Positions 8,294 through 16,207 are shown, counted from the first letter of the stretch. The stretch: 49,793 nt of DNA from Akkermansia sp. (GCA_017415995.1 JAFQDN010000012.1:1-49793); one strand, 5' to 3'. Translations and numbers: made by a program. Notes: a model not told the origin generated them from the letters alone.

Positions 8294-9280
8294 TCAGTCT
8301 TCATTTTTTGCTTTCAGGTGTACGGTGAAGTCCAGGTACGGGGCGTCTTTCCAGTCATCCCGCGTCAAGACTCCGGTGAGGTTGCCGTTTGCATCCGACA
8401 TCAGCTCCAGGCGTGCATCCTCATTTTCAAAGGCGTCCGCTGTGGCTTCGTTCGGGTCAAAGCTGCCGTCTAGCAGGGTGATGTCTACAATGCCACCACC
8501 GTTTTCTTCTTGTTTTGTCAGCCCGCAGCGCCCGTTCACATATAAGTGAGCACCGGGTAGCTGTGGGTTGTAGAGGGTGCCATGGAAGTGGATGGCATCT
8601 GCTACGACTTCCGATTTAATCACCTTGAGCGCCATTCCGCCGGAGAGCGTGTCTCTGCTCCAAGAACCGAGGAATACGCTTTGCGGGGCAAAAAGCGCGA
8701 TGTGTGCGCGGCTCCACTCCGTTTGATTAACTGCGTCTTTGGTTGTAGTGTGTTTGAAGTTCACCCGGAATGCTTTTTGCGGGGTGTCTTGCCAGTCCTC
8801 GCGGGTCATGATGCCGCTGAGCCGTCCGTCTTTGCTCAGGCTGAGCTCCAGCACGGAATTCGGGTGGTCATATATTTCCGCCGTGGGGGTATCCGGATTG
8901 TAGGCACCATCATACAGCGTGATTAGCATGGTATATGTACCGTCCTCATTCGGGGCCGCATTGCATGTCCCGGCTAAGCTGATGGATGCTAGCGGAAGAT
9001 CCGAGTCATACATCGAGCCGTAAAAGACGATATCTCCGTCCGCCATAGCCGATTTTTCAATCTTGAGGGTCAGTTTGCCGAATCTGCCTCCACGGAACCA
9101 CTCCCCGTTGAATTTGCTCCCGTTGTTCAGCAGTGCGCGGAACGGCGCAGGCTGCAAGGCGGTTTCGGTTTCCTGTTGTGCGGCGTTGCCTGCTTCCGCC
9201 GGTTGTTCATTTGCTGCAATAGCGCTGTTACTGAGGCTCAGCAGGGTTGCTGCTGCGAGTGCTAATGTTGTTTGTTTCAT
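8294..9280 (-). CDS. Secreted protein built of two tandem homologous domains
   Basis: A 328-aa product with a clear Sec signal peptide (1-23, ending SNSAIAA). The mature part holds two copies of one domain of about 130 aa. Matching landmarks are KLTLKIEKSAMADGDIVFYG and MALKVIKSEVVADAIHFHG, then a central Cys in LAGTCN and NGRCG, then ITLYDGAYNPD and ITLLDGSFDPN, and finally MTREDWQDTP and LTRDDWKDAP near each domain end. The pattern suggests beta-strand-rich domains. No family could be named, and no catalytic motif is evident. It is preceded on the same strand by the 9338-10045 ankyrin gene, but a promoter inside the end of that gene suggests separate transcription. Confidence 0.82.
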   Translation of the reverse strand: MKQTTLALAAATLLSLSNSAIAANEQPAEAGNAAQQETETALQPAPFRALLNNGSKFNGEWFRGGRFGKLTLKIEKSAMADGDIVFYGSMYDSDLPLASISLAGTCNAAPNEDGTYTMLITLYDGAYNPDTPTAEIYDHPNSVLELSLSKDGRLSGIMTREDWQDTPQKAFRVNFKHTTTKDAVNQTEWSRAHIALFAPQSVFLGSWSRDTLSGGMALKVIKSEVVADAIHFHGTLYNPQLPGAHLYVNGRCGLTKQEENGGGIVDITLLDGSFDPNEATADAFENEDARLELMSDANGNLTGVLTRDDWKDAPYLDFTVHLKAKNED

Positions 9281-9334
9281 GGTTGATGACGTTGTTTCTC
9301 TGATGCTTTGAAGAGTTTGTGTGAGTGATGCTGA

Positions 9335-9363
9335 ATTCTACCGTATTGCCCCGGCATTTTCAA
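9335..9363 (-). promoter_or_regulatory. Promoter of the two-domain secreted protein
   Basis: On the minus strand TTGAAA and TAGAAT are separated by 17 bp. The -10 box overlaps the stop codon of the upstream ankyrin gene, so the promoter is embedded in coding sequence. The predicted leader is about 47 nt. Confidence 0.6.
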
Positions 9364-10045
9364 GAAGTTTTACACACTCTGCGTGGCGTTTGTTTTTTGC
9401 TATTTTGAGGGGGGTGCGGGACGGTGTGGAATAATCCCCTTGGTTAACATCTGACCCGGCTTCAATCAATAATTGAACACATGCGGTGTATCCTTTCAGT
9501 GCTGCCCAAAGGAGGGGTGTTTCACCGTTGTTGTTTGCGCGGTTCACGTTAGTGCTCCCATTTGTAAGCAGGTGCCGCACGCACTCCGTTTTTCCATGGC
9601 TTGCTGCCCAGTAGAGGGGAGTACCCCCATTGAATGACGTTTGATTGATTTCTATGCCGGGTACTGCCAACAGAAGTTGTAGGCACGGTGTGCGCCCATA
9701 CTTGGCGGCAGCGCAAAGCGGCGACATCCCCTCTCGCGTCTCCGCGAGGTTCACGTCTATGCCGGTGGCTGCAAGCAGAAGTTTAACACATTCCGTCTGG
9801 CCGTTGCAAGCTGCCCAATACAGAGGGGTTTCCCCGTTCCGGTTCACGAGGTTCACGTCTATGCCGGGGGCTGCAAGCAGGAGTTTAACACATTCCGTCC
9901 GGCCGTAGCGCGCTGCCATTCTCAGGGGGGTGTTCCCATTCCTGTCCTGATAGTTGACATCTGCTCCCGCATCTATCAGCAGTCTGAGTTTGTGCGGATC
10001 GTTATAGGCGCTGAGTATTGCCACGTTGTAGTTGTTGATACCCAT
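9338..10045 (-). CDS. Ankyrin-repeat protein, probably missing its true N-terminus
   Basis: 235 aa made almost only of ankyrin repeats of 33-36 aa (GNTPLRMAARYGR, GETPLYWAACNGQ, MSPLCAAAKYGR, GTPLYWAASHGK, GETPLLWAALKGY), very similar to each other. Unlike the other two ankyrin proteins here it has no signal peptide. The frame stays open for more than 50 codons upstream of the only ATG, and those codons look coding: EAIDTLRGMGINNYNVA lines up with EAVAALQEAGITRRQYNSN in the exported ankyrin protein at 17377-18636. No ATG, GTG or TTG occurs in that stretch. The gene may therefore have lost its 5' end or carry a frameshift. A nadC remnant lies just beyond. Confidence 0.7.
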   Translation of the reverse strand: MGINNYNVAILSAYNDPHKLRLLIDAGADVNYQDRNGNTPLRMAARYGRTECVKLLLAAPGIDVNLVNRNGETPLYWAACNGQTECVKLLLAATGIDVNLAETREGMSPLCAAAKYGRTPCLQLLLAVPGIEINQTSFNGGTPLYWAASHGKTECVRHLLTNGSTNVNRANNNGETPLLWAALKGYTACVQLLIEAGSDVNQGDYSTPSRTPLKIAKNKRHAECVKLLENAGAIR

Positions 10046-10245
10046 TCCTCTTAACGTGTCTATGGCTTCGTGTCGCGTATCTTCCGTGGGCTTACAGTCA
10101 GACTCGGAGGGTGAATCGGCGCGTGTGTGGAGTCTTGAGTTATGACAACGGTTTCTGTGCTTTGCATTTTTATGTGTGATTGAATTGTTGTATCTGTTAC
10201 TCTGTTGACTTCCCTAACGTGTATTTTGTTCGGTATTATTTTCAC

Positions 10246-10518
10246 TTGTCTAAAAGTTGTGCGCCTAAGGAGGCGCTTATCAAACCGGCGCTTGAGGAAG
10301 ATTTCGGTGACGGCGACGTTACCTCCGACTACTTCGTACCCGAGGGGTTGCAAGCCCGCGCCCTGATGCGCCCGCGCTCACAAGGCGTGCTTTCGGACGT
10401 AAAGGTGGCAGAGGCCGTATTTCGCGTGGTAGACCCCACCCTGCGGGTAGAAGTCTACCTGCAAGTCATGCGCCGTATTATCCCCCTGCCCGGTGGCAAA
10501 TACCGCGAGGCTACCTGA
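10246..10518 (+). pseudogene. nadC: Remnant of nadC (quinolinate phosphoribosyltransferase), N-terminal part only
   Basis: The frame contains the N-terminal signature of NadC: ALEEDFGDGDVTSDYFVP, then a conserved-looking GVLSDVKVAEAVFRVVDPTL and VEVYLQ. Intact NadC is about 280 aa. Here recognisable sequence covers only about 80 codons and ends at TGA (10516-10518), with the catalytic phosphoribosyl-binding core absent. The last 20 codons (from VMRRIIPLPGG) are already divergent. No convincing start codon or promoter is seen (a TTG at 10246 is in frame). It is read as a decayed fragment left by a rearrangement. NAD synthesis would need an intact copy elsewhere. Confidence 0.75.
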
Positions 10519-10569
10519 ATCGAAGAATTGCAAAAAAAGCTCGTTAGACGTTTTTTTGAGATCTAATAC

Positions 10570-10598
10570 TTGACAGCATAACAACTGTCCGTTAACAT
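10570..10598 (+). promoter_or_regulatory. Promoter of the small secreted protein gene
   Basis: TTGACA (perfect) and TAACAT are separated by 17 bp. The predicted leader is about 40 nt before the ATG at 10646. No Shine-Dalgarno sequence is visible. Confidence 0.65.
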
Positions 10599-10645
10599 AT
10601 TCCTTAGGTCGTAATGAATACACCTACAACCCAAAATATATAATC

Positions 10646-11068
10646 ATGAAAAAAGTACTTACTTTCATCACCATGCTTCTCAGCATCCTTTGCGTCAATA
10701 TCCCCGCAAAGGCAGAGCCTACCAACGCCCAAGAAATGTACCAAGCTGTGTACCAATTCTCAACAGCACTCGATAATATGAACAGCATCTTGGCCGGGGT
10801 TAACAGCAAAGCCACGGCAGATGCCGCAGTCGAGCCGTTTATGGCAGAATTCATTAACTTTGCCACTCAGCTTTCGATTATCCGAACCATGACCCCCGAA
10901 GGCGACATGGACAGTGCCACCGAACGAGAAATCACGAATCTGATGGCTAATGTTGAAAGAGCTAAAAAAACTTTCGAGAGACACTGCCAACGCTTGGCCG
11001 ATACAAACTTCTACGGTTCCGAAGCCCTTCTGGATGTATTCAAGGCCATTGCAGAAACAGCCAAATAA
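10646..11068 (+). CDS. Small secreted helical protein of unknown function
   Basis: 140 aa with a Sec signal peptide (about 1-23, ending VNIPAKA). The mature part is predicted to be all helix, rich in Ala, Glu and Met. It resembles in size, composition and spacing the lipoprotein at 23993-24475: SILAGVN and QVLETVN occur at the same place, each followed by an Ala-rich helix. The two may be distant paralogs. No enzyme motif. It has its own promoter and a strong terminator, so it is monocistronic. Confidence 0.75.
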   Translation: MKKVLTFITMLLSILCVNIPAKAEPTNAQEMYQAVYQFSTALDNMNSILAGVNSKATADAAVEPFMAEFINFATQLSIIRTMTPEGDMDSATEREITNLMANVERAKKTFERHCQRLADTNFYGSEALLDVFKAIAETAK

Positions 11069-11094
11069 GCGTTCTGATTAGTTTTAACCGACAA

Positions 11095-11122
11095 AGCCGT
11101 TGTTCCACCAAGAACAACGGCT
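11095..11122 (+). terminator. Rho-independent terminator of the 10646 gene
   Basis: A perfect 10-bp stem (AGCCGTTGTT with AACAACGGCT) around an 8-nt loop begins 26 bp after the stop codon. The tail CATTCATTCT has few consecutive T, so termination may be partial. Confidence 0.7.
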
Positions 11123-11160
11123 CATTCATTCTCAAAAAACGCACTTTAAAATTCAGGCGT

Positions 11161-11237
11161 AGCGAGACGCGAAGCCGGGAGCGAAGCGGCCTGCCTCGGC
11201 GTAGCAAGCGAGCGCAGCGAGACGCGAAGCCGGGAGC
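11161..11237 (+). repeat. 22-bp direct repeat pair
   Basis: The same 22 bases occur at 11161-11182 and 11216-11237 (start AGCGAGACGCG, end GGGAGC), 55 bp apart. The sequence between is also made of GCGAG/GAAGC-like words. No gene covers it. It lies in the 770-bp non-coding stretch 11069-11842 and may be part of a dispersed repeat family. Confidence 0.75.
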
Positions 11238-11359
11238 TCCGAGCCGGGGTGGCGCGTGTTTTGTTTGTGCGTTAATATCCCATTGATAATGCGATGTCAT
11301 AAGACGAATTAATGCATACGGAATTTCTTCGCACTTACGTGCTCCGGGAGGGTTATGCC

Positions 11360-11505
11360 ACCCGCATACCGTTTCGGCAAGCCTCAACGGTTCGCGGGTT
11401 CGGATTTGTTTTTTTACCCATTTCCTAGGGCTTACGCCCTAGGCTAAGTTAGGTCACCCGCTGACGCGGGTTCAGAATTCCGCTCGCTAACGCTCGCAAA
11501 ATTCT
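11360..11505. repeat. Hairpin-rich block in the non-coding region
   Basis: Three strong hairpins follow each other: 11360-11399 (ACCCGC and ACCGTT arms paired with AACGGT and GCGGGT, 12 bp with a 2-by-2 internal loop), 11424-11443 (CCTAGGGC with GCCCTAGG, loop TTAC), and 11456-11471 (ACCCGC with GCGGGT, loop TGAC). A fourth, weaker one pairs AGAATT (11474-11479) with AATTCT (11500-11505). No open frame of note crosses the block. It resembles clusters of palindromic units such as REP-type repeats, but only one copy is in the window, so this is a suggestion. Confidence 0.6.
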
Positions 11506-11599
11506 CCCACCATCACCCCTTCAAATTCTGATTTCTCGCTCAACGCAAACTGTGGCATCAACCATAAACTTTAACAGAGCCAAAAAAATCAAAAAATTT

Positions 11600-11752
11600 T
11601 GAACGCATGATGCCCCGGCGGTGTATAAACTGCATAAGAGCACATAAGTGCGACATATGTGGGTGAGATCCACGATGTCTTTTTCATGTAATTTCAGAGT
11701 TGATTGAGTATGAGCGGGAGCGCTGAGAAGCGGCTCCCGCTCATATTTTCCG
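11600..11752 (+). ncRNA. Candidate small RNA with terminal hairpin
   Basis: A possible promoter (TTGAAC at about 11599-11604, TGTATA 17 bp later) is followed by about 110 bp ending in an 11-bp stem, TGAGCGGGAGC (11711-11721) with GCTCCCGCTCA (11733-11743), and then TATTTTCC. No gene on the plus strand lies upstream for this terminator-like hairpin to serve. The promoter of the next gene is downstream at 11806. A longest internal frame of 16 codons is not convincing. No known RNA family was recognised. Confidence 0.35.
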
Positions 11753-11805
11753 GCAACGGAGAATGATAGGCACCATACGTACTATGTCAACACGCTTATT
11801 TTTGC

Positions 11806-11834
11806 TTGAAAAAGCGGAAAGTGGCGTGTATAAT
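11806..11834 (+). promoter_or_regulatory. Promoter of the M23 peptidase operon (leaderless type)
   Basis: TTGAAA and a perfect TATAAT are separated by 17 bp. The -10 box ends 8 nt before the ATG at 11843, so the mRNA should begin at about the start codon. Confidence 0.8.
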
Positions 11835-11842
11835 GCGCGCGC

Positions 11843-12622
11843 ATGGTGAGCGCACAGAAAAAGAGACCCTTTTTTACAGCATTCCTAATCTTGGCCGGAT
11901 TGGGAGTAGTGGGATTGGGGCTGGCACTTTGCACGGGTTCCGGAGCAGAGGACAGCAGCAACATCTACAAGACTGATGCCCCACGTGCCACCTTGCCGGA
12001 AAACCTGATGCCCGGATTACTCCCCATTACGGCTGAGCAAATGGCTCGCATACCGTTTGCGGACGGATTCCAATGGCCCGTTGGCGCGCCGAACATGGCA
12101 TTCATGTATGATGCCCAAGGATTCGGGGCTGATAACAACCTGCGCGGCGGCAAACACGTAGGGGTGGACCTCAACGGCATTGGCGGCGAAAACACCGATT
12201 TGGGAGAGCCTGTATACGCCGCCGGTCGCGGCTTGGTCATCTACAGCGGTATACCCTCTGAATCTTGGGGAAACGTGGTAGTAGTAGCCCACCGTCTGCC
12301 CGGCAGCACCACCATTTACCAAAGCATGTATGCCCACCTTAACGAGCGCAAAGTAAAAGTGGGAGATGTGCTGTACCGCGGGCAAGAGCTGGGCACCATA
12401 GGCACCGGCAACGGACATTACTTAGCCCACCTGCACTTTGAGTTCAGCGCCTCACGTGTGGTAGAGGCCGGCATGCCCGGCTACCATCCCGCCGGCACCA
12501 TGAACCGCCTCAACCCCGCCGACTTCATCACCAAACACCCGGCACCGGCCTTCCCGGATCCGTACCGAGATGTGGCCGCTCAGCTCAAACTCAATTCCGC
12601 ATTCTCAGCCGGTACCCCCTGA
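11843..12622 (+). CDS. M23-family (LytM-type) zinc metallopeptidase, membrane-anchored
   Basis: A 259-aa probable peptidoglycan endopeptidase. One N-terminal transmembrane segment (about 10-30) anchors it in the inner membrane, with the catalytic domain in the periplasm. Metal ligands of the LytM fold are present: H105 and D109 in HVGVDLN, and H198 in HLHFEF. The second catalytic His is H165 in YAHL or H196. This full set argues for an active enzyme and not an EnvC-like activator. It starts a plus-strand operon with an OmpA-like protein 23 bp downstream, whose domain binds peptidoglycan. The ATG is placed by the promoter at 11806. Confidence 0.9.
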   Translation: MVSAQKKRPFFTAFLILAGLGVVGLGLALCTGSGAEDSSNIYKTDAPRATLPENLMPGLLPITAEQMARIPFADGFQWPVGAPNMAFMYDAQGFGADNNLRGGKHVGVDLNGIGGENTDLGEPVYAAGRGLVIYSGIPSESWGNVVVVAHRLPGSTTIYQSMYAHLNERKVKVGDVLYRGQELGTIGTGNGHYLAHLHFEFSASRVVEAGMPGYHPAGTMNRLNPADFITKHPAPAFPDPYRDVAAQLKLNSAFSAGTP

Positions 12623-12645
12623 CACATTTTACCCCTTTCCAGCAT

Positions 12646-14139
12646 ATGAAACGCAGCATTTTACTTTTCTTACTCGCCTTTTTGGTAACAGCCGGCATAG
12701 TTGGTGGCTTTTACTTCTACATAGCCGGGCGCGCCCCGCAGCCCGCAGCAGCGGAGGCTGAGGCAACCCCGGCTCCCACACAAAACAATACCCCGGAGGC
12801 AAGCACCCCCAAGCCGGATACCCCGGCTGTAACAGCCCCCACCGATGCCGATAAGGCAGATGAGAGCCCCGCTGCTACTCCGAAGCCGACGGAAGAGCCG
12901 AAACCGGCAGACAATACAACAGCTGAGAACCCCACTCCCCAAGAGCCTGAGCAGCCGACAAGCACCGAGCCTACCCCTACGCCTACGCCCCCCACTGCTG
13001 AGCCGAAGCAGCCGGAGGTAAAACTCCCGGAGGGAGTACGCCCGCACAATCCGGCGCATGAGAGCGTGCTCATCGTCAACGAAATCCTTAAAGGAGACAA
13101 TGCGGAGGCCGGTTTGCAGAGCCTGATAGACGGCAAGAAGGTAGCCCCCGAGGCAGCGGACGTTATCAAAAAATGGCGTGCCGAAAACACCCCGGGCGAG
13201 GTGCAGGAAGTGGGCGACATCCGCCACTATGAAAATGACTCCAAAACCTTCCGCTACCGCATCAAATCCGCAGACGGTAAAAATGACCTCATCGTGGATG
13301 TACGCACGGACAAACAGGGAAAAAACCCTTACATTATTGCAGCAAACATTGTACCGAGCGACGTCACGGACATTTCCACCGCCAGTGACTCCATGAGTGT
13401 GGCAGAGGGATTCATGGAAGCAGCCCGCTTGGGCAACATGAGTAAAGCACGCACCATGGTGGACGGCAGCAAGGTGTCAGATGCCACCATTGCCGGACTG
13501 TGCATGATTTTTGAGGAAGGCACATTCGGGCTGTGCCGCGAGACCCCCATCCGCAACACCGTACTCAATGACCGCAACGCCATGTACTTGGTGTACGTGG
13601 TGCCCTCTCACAAGGCGGATGCCGGCCGCGCACAAGCCAACCACATAGCCATGAACCTGGAGCAAACAGGAGCCGGCTGGCGCATAACGGGCATCGGCAT
13701 GGACAACCTGCTGGGTGCTTATGAGGAAAGCGCTATGATGGAAGGCGGGCGATTCTTCCCCATCGTGAAGAATCCCAAGGGCGGTGACTCACTGGCACTC
13801 TTCTTTGCCTTTGATGACGCCAGCCTTACCCCCCGCTCCGAACGCCAGCTGCAAATCGTGGCGGAAATCCTCAAGCAAAGTAAAGGCAAGCTGGACATCT
13901 CCGGCCACACGGATGACGTGGGCAGCGAAGAATACAACCTCCGACTTTCCGAAAAACGCGCCGAAGCCGTGCGCGAGGTACTCATCCGTTTTGGGGTAGC
14001 ACCGGAGCAAATTACCACTAAGGGACTCGGCAAGAATGAGCCGCGTTTCTACGTGGAAGCAGGAGATGACGAGACAGCCCAAGAGCGCAAGCGCGGAGAA
14101 AACCGCCGAGCAGAGATATACTTGGACTTCGAGTCATGA
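12646..14139 (+). CDS. Inner-membrane anchored OmpA-family protein with Pro/Thr-rich linker
   Basis: 497 aa. Order of parts: an N-terminal membrane helix (about 4-27), a long Pro/Thr/Glu-rich linker (about 30-130), a middle globular region (about 135-375) that is not recognised, and a C-terminal OmpA/MotB-like peptidoglycan-binding domain (about 384-497). The last has FFAFDDASLTPRSERQL, GHTDDVGSEEYNLRLSEKRA, the KGLGKNEP segment and a closing NRRAEIYL. The linker could span the periplasm. It lies between the M23 peptidase gene and uvrD, and its stop overlaps the uvrD start by 4 bp (ATGA), so all three are one operon. A structural or cell-wall role is likely. Confidence 0.88.
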   Translation: MKRSILLFLLAFLVTAGIVGGFYFYIAGRAPQPAAAEAEATPAPTQNNTPEASTPKPDTPAVTAPTDADKADESPAATPKPTEEPKPADNTTAENPTPQEPEQPTSTEPTPTPTPPTAEPKQPEVKLPEGVRPHNPAHESVLIVNEILKGDNAEAGLQSLIDGKKVAPEAADVIKKWRAENTPGEVQEVGDIRHYENDSKTFRYRIKSADGKNDLIVDVRTDKQGKNPYIIAANIVPSDVTDISTASDSMSVAEGFMEAARLGNMSKARTMVDGSKVSDATIAGLCMIFEEGTFGLCRETPIRNTVLNDRNAMYLVYVVPSHKADAGRAQANHIAMNLEQTGAGWRITGIGMDNLLGAYEESAMMEGGRFFPIVKNPKGGDSLALFFAFDDASLTPRSERQLQIVAEILKQSKGKLDISGHTDDVGSEEYNLRLSEKRAEAVREVLIRFGVAPEQITTKGLGKNEPRFYVEAGDDETAQERKRGENRRAEIYLDFES

Positions 14140-16127
14140 AGTACACCCTCAGGCCGGCCCCCGGCGGGCGCGATTTTTCCGCGGAGCTCAACCCTGAGCA
14201 ATACGCAGCCGTAACAACGGATGCCCGCCACGCCTTGGTGATAGCCGGGGCAGGTAGCGGCAAAACGCGCACCCTCACCTACCGGGTAGCCCGCCTGCTG
14301 GAGTGTGGCGTGGCGCCATGGCGCATCTTGTTGCTCACCTTTACCAACAAGGCAGCACGCGAGATGCTGGAAAGAGTAAGCACCCTGGCAGGCAGCGGAG
14401 CATCCGGCATATGGGGTGGCACCTTCCACTCCATTGCCAACCGCATTTTGCGGCAGCATGCGCAGCGCTTGGGCTACCGCCCGGGGTTTTCCATACTGGA
14501 TGGGGATGACCAGCGGGCCCTTTTCCGTGCCCTGACCAAACAATTTGCCGGCAGCACGGTAAAAAAAGACCGTTTCCCGAAGGCGGAAGTACTGCAAAGC
14601 CTGCATAGCCTGGCAATCAACCAAGGTTGCAGTTGGCAGCAAACCCTCGACTCGGACTACCCCCACCTCCGCAAGCATGAGGAAACCATCAGCAAGATTT
14701 TTGATGCCTACCGAGCCCGTAAATTGGAGAGCAACACCATGGATTTTGATGATCTGCTCACCAATTTGGTTAAACTACTCCGCGAACATGCAGACTTGCG
14801 TGCAGATTATCGGCAGCGCTTCCTGCATGTGCTGGTAGATGAGTACCAAGACACTAACACACCGCAGGCAGAAATCATAGGCCTGCTGGGGGGCGGAGAA
14901 GATTCCTCCCTGATGGTGGTGGGGGATGACGCGCAGAGCATCTACTCTTGGCGCGGCGCAAATGTGGACCACATCTTTGAGTTCACTAACACCTACCCGG
15001 ACGCCGTCATCTACAAAATTGAGACCAATTACCGCAGCGTGCCCGCCATTCTGGAAATCTCCAACGCGGCTATTGCCGGCAACTCCCGTCGCTTTGCCAA
15101 GGTGCTGCGCCCTGCCCGCAATGCCGGCAACATGAAACCTGCCATTGTCCCCACCCCGGATAACAGAACGGAAGCCCGCTTTGTTGCGCAGCGTATAGAT
15201 GAACTCATGGCAGCCGGAATTCCCGGCAGTGATATTGCCGTGCTCTACCGTGCCCACTTCCACAGCATGGATGTGCAGATGGAGCTCACCCGCAACCACA
15301 TTCCCTACCGCATTACCAGCGGGCTGCGTTTTTTTGAGCAAGCCCACATCAAAGATATTGTGGCTTGGCTGCGCCTGCTGTCTAACCCGTTGGATGAGGT
15401 GGCATTCCGCCGCATTGTTTCCACCTTTCCCCGAGTAGGTGAGGCCACTGCCGGAAAACTTTGGCAAGGCTGGCTCGGTACAGCGCAAGCCTGGTTGGCA
15501 GCCCACCCGGAAGAGACTGCCCTTACAGAACCGCACTCGCGAATTATGGCCAAGGTGGCGGTTCCCGCCGCTGCGCGTCCGCACTGGGCGGGTTTTCTGG
15601 CAGCCATGGATTCCCTGCACCCGGAAGACCGAGAACTCACCCCTACGGAACTTGTACGCTTGGCACAAAACCATATGGATGCCCATATGAAGGCAAGCTA
15701 TGAAAACTACGAGGAACGCTTGGAAGACCTTGAGCAACTCACGCGCTCCTTGGCAGACATGGCGGATTTGGACACCTTCCTCAGCCAAGTTGCCCTGCTG
15801 AGCGAAGTGGACACCCAAACGGCAGTAGACCCGGACTGCGTTACCCTGAGCACCATTCACCAAGCCAAAGGGCTGGAATGGAAAATCGTGTTCATCATCT
15901 TCCTCGGAGAAGGGCTATTCCCCCACTACCGCGTTATTCAGAGCGGTGACGCGGCAGACCTGGAGGAAGAGTTGCGCCTCTTTTACGTAGCCCTCACCCG
16001 CGCGGAAGACCAACTCTACCTTACCTATCCGCGCTACAACGGCCACAGCTACGATAGCCAATTCTGCCCCCCTTCCCGCTTCCTTACCACCTTACCGGAA
16101 GAGCTCTACGAGCTCTGGAATCTCTGA
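14136..16127 (+). CDS. UvrD/Rep/PcrA-family DNA helicase
   Basis: A superfamily 1A 3'-5' DNA helicase, 663 aa. Motifs in order: Q-motif region LNPEQYAAV, Walker A AGAGSGKT (37-44), Ia LLLTFTNKAAREM, II LVDEYQDTN, III VVGDDAQSIYSWRGA, IV region YRSVPAILEISN, V TIHQAKGLEWKIVFI, VI FYVALTRAEDQLYL. All are intact. It is near the size of Rep or PcrA. The known roles are excision repair, mismatch repair or clearing stalled forks. Its coupling to two cell-envelope genes is unusual. The 4-bp overlap with the OmpA-like gene suggests translational coupling. Confidence 0.93.
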   Translation: MKYTLRPAPGGRDFSAELNPEQYAAVTTDARHALVIAGAGSGKTRTLTYRVARLLECGVAPWRILLLTFTNKAAREMLERVSTLAGSGASGIWGGTFHSIANRILRQHAQRLGYRPGFSILDGDDQRALFRALTKQFAGSTVKKDRFPKAEVLQSLHSLAINQGCSWQQTLDSDYPHLRKHEETISKIFDAYRARKLESNTMDFDDLLTNLVKLLREHADLRADYRQRFLHVLVDEYQDTNTPQAEIIGLLGGGEDSSLMVVGDDAQSIYSWRGANVDHIFEFTNTYPDAVIYKIETNYRSVPAILEISNAAIAGNSRRFAKVLRPARNAGNMKPAIVPTPDNRTEARFVAQRIDELMAAGIPGSDIAVLYRAHFHSMDVQMELTRNHIPYRITSGLRFFEQAHIKDIVAWLRLLSNPLDEVAFRRIVSTFPRVGEATAGKLWQGWLGTAQAWLAAHPEETALTEPHSRIMAKVAVPAAARPHWAGFLAAMDSLHPEDRELTPTELVRLAQNHMDAHMKASYENYEERLEDLEQLTRSLADMADLDTFLSQVALLSEVDTQTAVDPDCVTLSTIHQAKGLEWKIVFIIFLGEGLFPHYRVIQSGDAADLEEELRLFYVALTRAEDQLYLTYPRYNGHSYDSQFCPPSRFLTTLPEELYELWNL

Positions 16128-16178
16128 CCTCCCCGCTGCACAGTTAATGGGAGCGAAGACAGAAAGCAGAAAATGCCC

Positions 16179-16207
16179 TTGCAAGAACGGGAGACTCGTG
16201 CTAGACT
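16179..16207 (+). promoter_or_regulatory. Promoter of the chorismate-binding enzyme gene (leaderless type)
   Basis: TTGCAA and TAGACT are separated by 17 bp. The -10 box ends 8 nt before the ATG at 16216, which fixes that ATG as the start in preference to an in-frame ATG at 16147 lying upstream of the promoter. Confidence 0.7.

Noticed and set aside
10060..10353. 97-aa minus-strand frame upstream of the ankyrin gene
   Set aside because: Most of it is antisense to the nadC remnant. Only its last part overlaps the possible lost 5' end of the ankyrin gene, which is discussed as a finding.
11040..11387. 115-aa minus-strand frame in the gene-poor region
   Set aside because: It spans the terminator at 11095, the direct repeats and part of the hairpin block. 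The product is rich in Arg and Leu without any domain.
11340..11420. Possible tRNA because of a GGTTCGCGGGTTCG stretch
   Set aside because: No acceptor stem, anticodon arm and T arm of normal lengths could be placed together. The sequence is better explained by the 11360-11399 hairpin.
14775..15863. 362-aa frame on the minus strand
   Set aside because: Fully antisense to uvrD, whose motifs are intact. The product is low in recognisable structure.
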